64,000 nt of DNA from CBDCMJ01 sp965224325 (GTDB lineage Bacteria > Chloroflexota > Dehalococcoidia > Lucifugimonadales > UBA3495). The position numbers were made by a program, and so were the translations under genes. Shown here one piece after another: positions 43,860 through 51,856 of this stretch (position 1 is the stretch's first letter; each line of letters starts with the position of its first letter). Below the pieces are notes generated by a model that was not told the DNA's origin, did no database searches, and worked only from the letters and a program-made list of their open reading frames with translations. Where the stretch lies: NCBI GenBank assembly GCA_965224325.1, contig CBDCYT010000017.1:179919-243918 (forward strand), in the 5' to 3' direction.

Positions 43860-44363
43860 CTACTCCCCCAAGGCCAGACGGCTGAATCTGAGCACCCGCA
43901 CGTTTTCGCCCAACTTGGCCGCCACTTCCCGCAGGACCTCTCCCACCGAGGACGAATTATCTTTGATAAACGGTTGTTGCAGCAGACTCACCTGGGCAAC
44001 GGGGCGGCTGTCTCCTTCTTCGACGTCGCTCTCGTCCACGTAGACCGGGCCCATGGCTGCCACCTGCATAGCCAGATCATGGGCCAGGCTCTTGAACTCA
44101 TCAGTCCGAGCCACAAAATCGGACTCACAGGCCAATTCTACCATTGCGCCAACCCGCCCCCCAGTGTGGACGTAAGCTTCCACCACGCCTTGGTTGGTGG
44201 CGCGGTCTGCCCGTTTGGCTACTTCAGCGAATCCCTGGAGTCTCAAGGCCTCTGTAGCTTTCTCTACATCACCTTCGTTAGCTTCCAGAGCTTGTTTACA
44301 CTCCATGATTCCGGCGCCTGTCCGTTCCCGCAGGCTCCGGATGAGCTCCACCGTGACCTCCAA
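43860..44363 (-). CDS. tsf: Elongation factor Ts, short form
   Basis: The 167-residue EF-Ts exchanges GDP for GTP on EF-Tu. The N-terminal UBA-like region has LRERTGAGIMECKQALE, and the core has ELACESDFVARTDEF. At 167 residues it has only one core subdomain, against about 283 residues in E. coli. Short EF-Ts is known in several lineages, including Chloroflexota, so this is not a truncation. It follows rpsB. Confidence 0.95.
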   Translation of the reverse strand: MEVTVELIRSLRERTGAGIMECKQALEANEGDVEKATEALRLQGFAEVAKRADRATNQGVVEAYVHTGGRVGAMVELACESDFVARTDEFKSLAHDLAMQVAAMGPVYVDESDVEEGDSRPVAQVSLLQQPFIKDNSSSVGEVLREVAAKLGENVRVLRFSRLALGE

Positions 44364-44423
44364 ATGGCGACCTCCTAGGCAGACGAATCCAACTTGAGGG
44401 TGTCGTAGCGTGGGAGCGGCGAC

Positions 44424-45482
44424 CTAATATCCTTCCTCATCCTCGGCGCTTCCAGGCTGGGGTTGGGCTTCGGGTGCGGTGGCTTGTCTTGGAACGGTGT
44501 TCTCCGCGACCGGTTCAACACCAGCGCCGGAGCTCTCCCTCATCCCCTGTCCTAGCTCCTCAGCGTCTGCAATCCGGTCCGCTTCAGTTGCGACGCCCGG
44601 GCTGCTGCTTGCGTCCTCAGCAGCAGCCAGAAATTCTTGTTCGAGTTCCTCGATGCTAACCGTCGTCGGCTCTTCGTCCAAGTCCGGGTCGTCCAACGCG
44701 ACAGCTCCGGCTAGGCTCAATTCTTCCCGCTGCGACTCCAGCATCGCCTCCCGTTCCGCCTGCCCCTCTAGGATTGCTGTCGCCATTCGGGCTGTAATCA
44801 AGCGAATGGAACGCACTGCGTCGTCGTTGCCCGGGATAGCGTGACTGACCTTTTCCGGATCGCAATCGGTGTCCACGATGGCGAAAATTTGCACTCCCAT
44901 GCGCTGGGCTTCGGCGATGCAAATGTCCTCTTTGCCTATATCGATAACGAACAACGCGGCGGGAACTTCGTTCATGGCCCGCAAGCCGTGGAAGTATTTT
45001 TCCAGCTTGCTTAGTTTGTCCCTGAGTCTAACCGCTTCTTTCTTGGGTAATTGCCGGAAGTACCCCTGATCTCGCTTTTGTTGCAGCTCGATCATGTGGT
45101 TGATGCGGCTGTGGATAGTCTGGAAGTTGGTCAGGGTCCCCCCCAACCAACGTTGGTTCACATACCACATGCCGCAGCGCTCGGCTTCGCTGGCAATCAC
45201 TTCTTGGGCCTGTCTCTTGGTGCCGACGAACAGTACTTTACCGCCTCCGGCCGCCACCTGGGTCATTGCTCGATAGGCATCGTTAATCATACCCAACGTC
45301 TGTTGCAGGTCAATGATGTGGATGCCATTGCGCTGAGTGAAGATGTACCGCTTCATCCGAGGATTCCAGCGGCGGGTCTGATGCCCAAAGTGGACCCCTG
45401 CCTCTAGAAGAGACTTCATGGCGAGGGGTTCTCTAACTGGAGCAGGTCGAGGCTCCACCGGCCGTTCAACGGACTGTACCAT
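44424..45482 (-). CDS. rpsB: 30S ribosomal protein S2 with extended acidic tail
   Basis: The S2 core starts near residue 22 (MKSLLEAGVHFGHQTRRWNPRMKRYIF), continues through GTLTNFQTIHSRI and ends around residue 235. About 115 further residues, acidic and low in complexity (EELEQEFLAAAEDASSSPG and onward), form a C-terminal extension, and 21 residues precede the core. At 352 residues it is much longer than the 241-residue E. coli S2. It is the first gene of a long minus-strand operon whose promoter is at 45724-45696. Confidence 0.95.
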   Translation of the reverse strand: MVQSVERPVEPRPAPVREPLAMKSLLEAGVHFGHQTRRWNPRMKRYIFTQRNGIHIIDLQQTLGMINDAYRAMTQVAAGGGKVLFVGTKRQAQEVIASEAERCGMWYVNQRWLGGTLTNFQTIHSRINHMIELQQKRDQGYFRQLPKKEAVRLRDKLSKLEKYFHGLRAMNEVPAALFVIDIGKEDICIAEAQRMGVQIFAIVDTDCDPEKVSHAIPGNDDAVRSIRLITARMATAILEGQAEREAMLESQREELSLAGAVALDDPDLDEEPTTVSIEELEQEFLAAAEDASSSPGVATEADRIADAEELGQGMRESSGAGVEPVAENTVPRQATAPEAQPQPGSAEDEEGY

Positions 45483-45695
45483 TCACACCTACCTTCTTAA
45501 CGTTTACTTGATAATGCTTAACTTGTCTGATTCAAACGCCGTAGTCCGGCGCAACTAAGAGTGTTGACAGTGGCCTGGGCCCACAAAAGCAACACCACCC
45601 CGGGGTACGCCGATAGCTACCGCAGTGTTTGGCGGCGCCGTTCGTCCTGCGCCAAGCCAAATAGTCACATGCACCCGCCTCGGGCACTTGTAGCG

Positions 45696-45724
45696 AGTAT
45701 ATCACAGCGTCCCATAGTGGGCAA
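45696..45724 (-). promoter_or_regulatory. Promoter of the rpsB-tsf-pyrH-frr-uppS-cdsA-dxr-rseP operon
   Basis: On the minus strand TTGCCC (45724-45719) and TATACT (45701-45696) are 17 bases apart. The predicted start near 45688 gives an rpsB leader of about 205 bases, long enough for autogenous control by S2, though no known leader structure was recognised. Confidence 0.65.
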
Positions 45725-45865
45725 CGTAGGGAATCCGCTCCAAAATCCACCAACTTAACCGGTGCGGGAGAGTTTCGGAGGTTGGAGCGCAAATAGCGCG
45801 CATGGAGGGCTGCGGGTGGATAGGCAAGGGCGCCCAACCGGCCTGAGACGCCCTCCTAACGTCGG

Positions 45866-46366
45866 TCAATCGAAAAAAGCCAAGCGGACGCCGTTGAGCA
45901 AGGCCGCTCCATAGAACCCCGCCAGTAGGTCGTCTGACATAATACCCCATCCACCAGGCAACTTTTCCAGCCGCCGGATGGGCCAGGGTTTGACGATGTC
46001 TAGAATCCTGAAACAAATAAAGGCCGCCGCCATCCAGGACACCGTCTTGGGCAGAAGCAAGCAGGTCGCCCACATACCAATAAACTCGTCCCAGACACCT
46101 CTTTTGGGATCGGGATCGGTAGCAGTGACCAGGCTTCCGGTAGCCCACACACCCACAATAAACCCGGCGCCAATCAGCGAGTAAAGTGCCACCGAGTCCT
46201 GGGAAATGGGGGCAAAATAGTAAATTACCAAGGCCAGCAGGCTGGCCACCGTGGCCGGCGCCACCGGCGCCAGGCCAGTACCCGCGCCGGCTCCCAGAAC
46301 CCACGCCACCCGTCTTGTGGCCGCCGTCCATAGCTTCTCTGCCATAGGGGGGATTGCGGAGATCAT
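45866..46366 (-). CDS. pgpA: Phosphatidylglycerophosphatase A
   Basis: The 166-residue membrane enzyme dephosphorylates phosphatidylglycerophosphate. Conserved parts are GTGLAPVAPATVASLLAL near 30-48, DEFIGMW near 93, RILDIVKPWPIRRLE near 121 and the C-terminal GGWGIMSDDLLAG. Three or four membrane segments are predicted. It ends the nfo-metallopeptidase-pgpA run and is the partner pathway of cdsA, encoded about 4 kb downstream. Confidence 0.92.
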   Translation of the reverse strand: MISAIPPMAEKLWTAATRRVAWVLGAGAGTGLAPVAPATVASLLALVIYYFAPISQDSVALYSLIGAGFIVGVWATGSLVTATDPDPKRGVWDEFIGMWATCLLLPKTVSWMAAAFICFRILDIVKPWPIRRLEKLPGGWGIMSDDLLAGFYGAALLNGVRLAFFD

Positions 46367-46399
46367 GCCTGCGGCAGGGAGGGGTTGATCGCTGGTCTC

Positions 46400-46780
46400 T
46401 CAGCCATACCCCAAACGGTCCAGGTCTTCCTCTCCCATCCCCAGGAAGTGCCCCACCTCGTGCCACAAAGTGACCCGTATCTCTCGAACGGCGTCCTCAC
46501 GGGTAGCGCAACTGCGCAGGATGGGTTGGCGAAAAATGATTATCCGGTCCGGTAGCTCAGGTTCGCCCCCTTGCCGCTCCGGCAATGGCACCCCGCGATA
46601 CATTCCGAAAAGGGTGTCTGCGCCTTCGGAGAAGTCCAAGTCCTCCGGGTCCGGCCACTCCTCTACCGCTATGTCCACGTTGCTCAGGGCCTGGCGCATC
46701 GGTGAGGGAATCTTCCGGTAGGCCTCCCCGACCAATCTGACGAACTCACGACGGGACAAGTGAATCAATGGTTCGGACAT
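46400..46780 (-). CDS. Small zincin-like metallopeptidase-family protein
   Basis: The 126-residue protein has the minimal zincin motif HEVGHFLGMGEEDLDRLGY close to its C-terminus and the upstream block FGMYRGVPLPER, as in the small metallopeptidase (MPN/DUF1025-type) family of actinobacteria and Chloroflexota. The substrate is unknown. It overlaps the 3' end of nfo by 16 bases and precedes pgpA by 33 bases. Confidence 0.85.
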   Translation of the reverse strand: MSEPLIHLSRREFVRLVGEAYRKIPSPMRQALSNVDIAVEEWPDPEDLDFSEGADTLFGMYRGVPLPERQGGEPELPDRIIIFRQPILRSCATREDAVREIRVTLWHEVGHFLGMGEEDLDRLGYG

Positions 46781-47622
46781 ACCCTTCCACGGATGTTTTT
46801 CAACATATCTATATTGTGGAGGTCGGGGCCTTTCCCCTCAAGGCCGGGCACCTCCAGCAAGAAGGGGACATCTTTGAAGACCGGGTTTTTCATGATCGCG
46901 GCGAAGCCGTCCTCCCCGATGAAACCTTCTCCAATGTTATCGTGGCGGTCCACGCCGGAACCGCAAGGCCGCTTGGAATCGTTGGCGTGCACGGCAAGCA
47001 AATTGGCCGCCCCCACCTCACGGTCAAATTCGCCTATCATTTCCTCGATTCCTGCCTCGGTAGTCAAGTCGTAACCTGCGGCAAAGCAATGTTGCGTGTC
47101 CAGGCACACCCGAAGCCGCGGACTGTCCACGAGTTCTAAGATGCGCCCCAAGTCTTCGAACTTGGCGCCGATATGTTGGCCCATTCCCGCCATGTTCTCC
47201 AACACCAGGCAAGGGCCATCCGAGGAGTGCTCCAGGACCCTCTGGATGGCGGACACCGTTTGAGGAAGAATCGCCTCGTAGCCCGCTCCGCCGTGGCTGC
47301 CGGGATGAAATATCACGCCGCTGGCGCCAATGCTGGAGGCCAAGTCCATGTAATGGACAAGAGATTGGATGCCCTTCTCCAACTGTTCCTCTTTGCCGGT
47401 CCCCAAATTTATTAGGTAAATGGCGTGTAGAAACACCGGTCCAATATTCGCCTCTGCCAAACCCACGCGGAACGCCTCTATCTCTTCTCCGGGGACCGGC
47501 TTAAACGCCCAACCCTGGGGAGACGAACCGAATATTTGAATGGCCTCGCAGCCTATGTCCACTCCTCGGCCAACGGCTTTACTGATGCCGCCCGCAGTGG
47601 ACACGTGAGCGCCTATCTTCAT
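46765..47622 (-). CDS. nfo: Endonuclease IV (AP endonuclease)
   Basis: The 285-residue enzyme cleaves DNA at abasic sites in base-excision repair. The TIM-barrel trinuclear-zinc protein begins MKIGAHVSTAGGISKAV. It shows the signatures VFLHAIYLINLGT, GVIFHPGSHGG, RLRVCLDTQHCFAAGYDL and LAVHANDSKRPCGSGVDRHDNIGEGFIG. The start at 47622 is placed by GGGGAG five bases upstream, the nearest of three tandem copies of the same site. Confidence 0.96.
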   Translation of the reverse strand: MKIGAHVSTAGGISKAVGRGVDIGCEAIQIFGSSPQGWAFKPVPGEEIEAFRVGLAEANIGPVFLHAIYLINLGTGKEEQLEKGIQSLVHYMDLASSIGASGVIFHPGSHGGAGYEAILPQTVSAIQRVLEHSSDGPCLVLENMAGMGQHIGAKFEDLGRILELVDSPRLRVCLDTQHCFAAGYDLTTEAGIEEMIGEFDREVGAANLLAVHANDSKRPCGSGVDRHDNIGEGFIGEDGFAAIMKNPVFKDVPFLLEVPGLEGKGPDLHNIDMLKNIRGRVCPNH

Positions 47623-47657
47623 AGCATCTCCCCTGGCATCTCCCCTGCGTCTCCCCT
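47623..47657 (-). repeat. Triple tandem Shine-Dalgarno-like repeat before nfo
   Basis: Three consecutive 11-12-base units, each containing AGGGGAGA on the minus strand, end directly at the nfo ATG. Only the nearest is spaced for initiation. The others could be ribosome standby sites or a repeat-length switch. Confidence 0.6.
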
Positions 47658-47751
47658 CGTATCGACTGTTGGTGAAGCCTTGAGAACCCTTGTCTACAAG
47701 CAAGGGCTCCCGTGGAGACTTCGCTTCGAGAGATTATAAGCTAAATACCGG

Positions 47752-47780
47752 TTGGCGGGGCGGAGGTGGAGGGCTATAAT
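47752..47780 (+). promoter_or_regulatory. Promoter of the alcohol dehydrogenase, near-leaderless
   Basis: TTGGCG (47752-47757) and a perfect TATAAT (47775-47780) are 17 bases apart. The start would fall near 47787, only about 3 bases before the ATG at 47790. A TATAAT on the opposite strand at 47738-47733 might serve nfo, but it lacks a -35 box. Confidence 0.65.
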
Positions 47781-47789
47781 CCGCCAATC

Positions 47790-48845
47790 ATGTTCGCCGT
47801 GACGTTAAAAGACCCGGGCGGCGCGGAACCTTTCGCCCTTACCGAGGCGCCGGACCCGATCCCCGGGGCCGGGGAAGTGCTCGTCCGAGTTGCTGCCTGC
47901 GGATTTTGCCACCACGATATGCTGATCATGACTGGCCAGCTGCGGCGGGGTGTCAAACCCGGGCTCATCCCAGGCCACGAGATTTCCGGAGTGGTTCACC
48001 GGGTGGGCGACGGGGTGACCGGTCTGCAGCCGGGAGACCGGGTTGTGAGTCTCCTAGTTAGCGCCTGCGGCAGCTGCGATCGTTGTCTCCGAGGCCAGGA
48101 GCACCGCTGCCGTCAAGGCTTGGGCATCGGTCATCGTCGCAATGGCGGCTTTGCCCAGTACGTCGTAGTCTCCGAATTTAGCCTGGTCAAAGCGCCCGCC
48201 GGCCTGGACCTGGCCGCCGCCGCTCTCTTGGCTTGCCCCATGGGTGTCGCCCTGGGAGGGATTCAACAGGCCGCTCAAGTCCAACCGGGCCAAACTATGG
48301 TGGTGACCGGAGCCGGCGGAGGCTTGGGTTCACATGCCGTGCAAATTGGAGCCGCCCTGGGCTGCCGGGTGTTAGCCGTTACTTCCTCGGCTCAAAAGGC
48401 GGGCCCCCTGGCCAAACTGGGAGCCTCCGAAGTGCTGGAAACCGGGCCCTTGGATTTCAGCGAGGTGGTGATGGCGTTAACCGAAGACCAGGGCGCCGAC
48501 GTGGTCATCGATACAGTGGGCTCTGCTCTTTTCCCATCCACTTGGAGGTGCCTGGCCCAGTACGGCTGCTGGGTTATGTTGGGAGAGGTGGCCGGCCAAC
48601 CTGTAGACCTGAATCCGGCGGAGGTGATTTTCCGCGACGCTCGGATAGTGGGCTACTCCGGGGTTTCCCAGGCTCAGGTCCAAGCTATGGCCGGTATGGT
48701 CTCCCAGGACCTGGTCAAACCCCTGGTGGACCGCACTTTGCCCATGGAGGAAGTGGCCATGGCGGCGGAGTTGATTGCCAGCCGGCAGGTCTTGGGAAGG
48801 GTGTTGTTGACGCCACCGGACGCCCCCACCGATCGCCAGTCCTGA
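47790..48845 (+). CDS. Zinc-type alcohol dehydrogenase (MDR family)
   Basis: The 351-residue medium-chain dehydrogenase has the catalytic zinc ligands Cys (in ACGFCHHDM, residues 35-43) and the GHEISGVVHRVGD block. Structural zinc cysteines are in CGSCDRCLRGQEHRC, and the NAD(P)-binding motif is GAGGGLGSHAVQIGAALG. It oxidises alcohols or reduces aldehydes with an unknown substrate. An in-frame GTG 24 bases upstream would lie inside the promoter, so the ATG at 47790 is chosen. The gene is monocistronic between two minus-strand blocks. Confidence 0.92.
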   Translation: MFAVTLKDPGGAEPFALTEAPDPIPGAGEVLVRVAACGFCHHDMLIMTGQLRRGVKPGLIPGHEISGVVHRVGDGVTGLQPGDRVVSLLVSACGSCDRCLRGQEHRCRQGLGIGHRRNGGFAQYVVVSEFSLVKAPAGLDLAAAALLACPMGVALGGIQQAAQVQPGQTMVVTGAGGGLGSHAVQIGAALGCRVLAVTSSAQKAGPLAKLGASEVLETGPLDFSEVVMALTEDQGADVVIDTVGSALFPSTWRCLAQYGCWVMLGEVAGQPVDLNPAEVIFRDARIVGYSGVSQAQVQAMAGMVSQDLVKPLVDRTLPMEEVAMAAELIASRQVLGRVLLTPPDAPTDRQS

Positions 48846-48968
48846 CGATACGGCCATTGCTCGCGCTTGGGGAATGGCTGGGGATTAGGACTGGGGATTG
48901 GGACTAAAGAGCCCTTGCCCCTGGGCAGGATAAGACCTTCGCTGGGTCAACCGGCGAATTATCCGTTG

Positions 48969-49961
48969 CTACCGTCCAATTAGGTGGAGCAACCCGGTGC
49001 CTGCAGCAACGGCGCCCCGGCGCCAACGGCGGAAGAATCTCCCGATCTCGCCCCGGTCCCACATGACGATAAACTGGCTGGCGATGAAGATGGAACTGTA
49101 GGTCCCGATCACAGCCCCGATGGCCACCACCAACAAGAGACCCCTGATGGAAGGGCCGCCGATTAATAGCATTGCCACCAGCACGAACAACGTGGTAAGG
49201 CTGGTGTTCAAGGACCTGCCGACGGTGTCCAGGATGCTCATGTTCACTACCGCGTCCAGCGCCCTGTCCGGATGCCGCACCACATTTTCCCGTATTCTGT
49301 CGAACACCACGATGGTGTCGTTAACGCTGTAACCGGCCACTATCAGGACCCCGACTATGAACATGGAATTGACTTCCAGGTCTATTACCTTGCCCAGAAT
49401 GGAGAACACGCCTAGGACGAACAGGACGTCGTGGACCAGCGCCAAGATGGCGCTGATTCCATACCGGTAGGACTTGGGCACCCGCCGGAAGGCGTACCAA
49501 ATGTACAACAGGATAAATACCGAAGCCGCGGCGATAGCCCAGAATGCATTTCGCACCGTCTCACTCGCCACTATGGGCGAAACGGATGCGAACTCCACTT
49601 TGGACCTGTCAAGGCCAAGAAAATCCTCCAGGTCGGCCTCGATCATCTCCCTCTCGGAGGGATTATCCCCCACGGCGTCTTTGAGCTGCGTGGTCCGGAT
49701 CAAAAACCGGCGGGCTCCCGATTTTTGGATAAGGGCGTCATCATGGCCCAGCAGGTCCATTCGCTCCTTGATTTGGTCCTCAGTAACCGGCCTGTCGAAG
49801 GCGACATTCAGCAAAGAACCGCTGTTGAAATCGATGCCGGGGTTAAGCCCTGAGTCTCCCGATGACCAGCCGGAAGGAATGATCATAGAGACTAATCCAG
49901 GCAGGATGATCAACGCGGAGAAGATGAAATACCAGGCTCGTTTGCCGACGATATCCAGCAT
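48969..49961 (-). CDS. secF: Protein translocase subunit SecF
   Basis: SecF works with SecD to drive late steps of protein export with proton motive force. The 330-residue protein has an N-terminal membrane helix (about 10-30) and a periplasmic domain with GIDFNSGSLLNVAF. Five more helices include the conserved YSVNDTIVVFDRIREN near 210 and NTSLTTLFVLVAML near 255. It starts 2 bases after secD. Confidence 0.96.
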   Translation of the reverse strand: MLDIVGKRAWYFIFSALIILPGLVSMIIPSGWSSGDSGLNPGIDFNSGSLLNVAFDRPVTEDQIKERMDLLGHDDALIQKSGARRFLIRTTQLKDAVGDNPSEREMIEADLEDFLGLDRSKVEFASVSPIVASETVRNAFWAIAAASVFILLYIWYAFRRVPKSYRYGISAILALVHDVLFVLGVFSILGKVIDLEVNSMFIVGVLIVAGYSVNDTIVVFDRIRENVVRHPDRALDAVVNMSILDTVGRSLNTSLTTLFVLVAMLLIGGPSIRGLLLVVAIGAVIGTYSSIFIASQFIVMWDRGEIGRFFRRWRRGAVAAGTGLLHLIGR

Positions 49962-49963
49962 GG

Positions 49964-51856
49964 CTAGCCGCTTTCTCTCGCCGTGGAGCCGGTCCGTTGG
50001 GACCCTTCAGGGGTGAAGAGGCTCACTCGGTGGGCTAGGCCGACCCAGGCCATTAGCTGAAGAAGATTGCGGCTCACAATCACCGCGGTAAACATGCTGG
50101 CCAACACTCCTATCCCTAGACTTATGGCGAATCCGGTAACCAGTCCACCCCCCAGGCGGTCGCCGAACCAAAGGAGCACACCGCAGGTGATCAGGGTGGA
50201 GAAGTTCCCGTCGCGTATCGCCGGCCAAGCGCGGCTGAATCCCACCTCCATGGAGGATGCCAGGGTGCGGCCAACGCGCAATTCTTCCTTCATACGCTCA
50301 AATATCAGCACGTTAGCATCTACAGCCATGCCGATGGACAGTATGAATCCTCCAATATGGGAAAGGGTCAGCGTAATGGGGATTAGCTTGAACGTTGACA
50401 GCATGACGATGGCGTAGAACACGAGAGCCAACGAAGCGACCACTCCGGCCATGCGGTAGTAGCAAACCATGAAACCCATTACAAGGCCCAAGCCGACCAG
50501 GCCCGCGATCAAGCTGTTGCGCAGCGATTCGGACCCCAACAAGGCGTCTACGTCGTTCTCTTGTATTAGCTTCAGCGGCACGGGCAACCGGCCGGATTCT
50601 AGTTGGATTGCCAGGGTCCGGGCTTCTTCCCTGGAGAACTGGCCCGTGATTTGGCTTTGTCCATTGCGAATCCAGGCCCTCGCCACCACGTCAATAACCA
50701 AATCGTCGTCAAGGAAGATGCCGATTCGGCGGTTCTCCTGGCCCACGATCCGGCGGGTCAGGTCGGAGAATATGTCGGAGCCTCTGCCGTCAAAACCGAC
50801 GGATACTGCCCAGGCGCCGGTCGACGGGTCTGTGGTCACGAAGGCTCTGGATAAATCGTCGCCGGTGAGCCCGATATCGGCGTCAGTGGGGTCCAGACAA
50901 CCTGAATTTATTGGATTTACCAACCCGCAGGTCCTGTCTGTGAATACCAACTGTGCGGTCTGCCCAATCAGGTTCTTAGCGTCGTCGATGGCGCTGGCCA
51001 CTTGGAACTGATCAATAACTCCCAGCGTCTCTGTCAAAATTGCTGGCGCGCTATCCCGGCTTTCCCGGCTAACGGTGGCCGATTGGACTCTAAAGGTCCC
51101 GTCCGCCTCTCTCTCCACCGTTACGTCCTCATACCCTGCACGTATCAAGCCCGCGCGAACAGCATCAACGGTAACAATTTCCGGATCAGGTTCCAGGAAG
51201 CGCAACAGGGTGACTGAGCCGCTGGCCCCGGGGAGCTGGATGATAACGCGGTTGTCGCCGAACCGCTGTATGATTGGCTCCTCGGTGCCGAAGAGGTTGA
51301 CGCGCCGGTTAATGATGTCCAGTACGCCGTCCATTTGCTCTTCGGTGGGCTCCTGGACGGAGTTGACTTGTACCGAGGCGATGGTTTCCAGCTTTGTTGC
51401 CGTGGTCTCCTCGAAGTTAGTTAGTCTGGGATCATTATCGTCCAGCAATGGAGCCTTGATCCGGACCCTCAGCGGGTCTCGGAACTCAATCGTATAGTTC
51501 TCGAACGCAAGCTCCTCTTCACCGTAGCGCAACTCCTGCAGCGCCTCGGCTACGACGACCGGGCTCGTGGGTTCCTCAAAGGTGACGTCGATGCGGGTGC
51601 CTGTATCCGCTTGGTAAATCAGGGAGCCGCCTCCCCTCAGGTCCAGACCAAGCTTAAGCCCCAAGGGTCCCGCTCCGTCCCGCCTTAAATCCAGACCCCC
51701 CGGCAGGTCTATGTTGATATTCTTAAAGCTCAAAGCGGCTAGGGCTAGGCCCAGCACGAGGATGATGAGTAGGGTTAGGCGGAAGCTTCGCCAGCGCACG
51801 GTTGGCGACCACAGCAAAGATAGGCCCGTCCCAATGAAGCCTATTAGTGACCTCAT
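49964..51856 (-). CDS. secD: Protein translocase subunit SecD
   Basis: The 630-residue SecD has an N-terminal membrane helix (about 25-43) and the LKLGLDLRGGGSLIYQ block near 68-83. A long external P1 region and a C-terminal RND-type membrane domain follow, with GMAVDANVLIFERMKEELR near 513 and GNFSTLITCGVLLWFG near 553. The N-terminal portion is slightly longer than usual. Its ATG overlaps the cca stop by 4 bases, and secF follows 2 bases later. Confidence 0.96.
   Translation of the reverse strand: MRSLIGFIGTGLSLLWSPTVRWRSFRLTLLIILVLGLALAALSFKNINIDLPGGLDLRRDGAGPLGLKLGLDLRGGGSLIYQADTGTRIDVTFEEPTSPVVVAEALQELRYGEEELAFENYTIEFRDPLRVRIKAPLLDDNDPRLTNFEETTATKLETIASVQVNSVQEPTEEQMDGVLDIINRRVNLFGTEEPIIQRFGDNRVIIQLPGASGSVTLLRFLEPDPEIVTVDAVRAGLIRAGYEDVTVEREADGTFRVQSATVSRESRDSAPAILTETLGVIDQFQVASAIDDAKNLIGQTAQLVFTDRTCGLVNPINSGCLDPTDADIGLTGDDLSRAFVTTDPSTGAWAVSVGFDGRGSDIFSDLTRRIVGQENRRIGIFLDDDLVIDVVARAWIRNGQSQITGQFSREEARTLAIQLESGRLPVPLKLIQENDVDALLGSESLRNSLIAGLVGLGLVMGFMVCYYRMAGVVASLALVFYAIVMLSTFKLIPITLTLSHIGGFILSIGMAVDANVLIFERMKEELRVGRTLASSMEVGFSRAWPAIRDGNFSTLITCGVLLWFGDRLGGGLVTGFAISLGIGVLASMFTAVIVSRNLLQLMAWVGLAHRVSLFTPEGSQRTGSTARESG

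Noticed and set aside
45702..46466. Open frame overlapping pgpA in another minus-strand frame
   Set aside because: It is rich in Arg and Gly and lacks any domain, while pgpA in the alternative frame has all family motifs.
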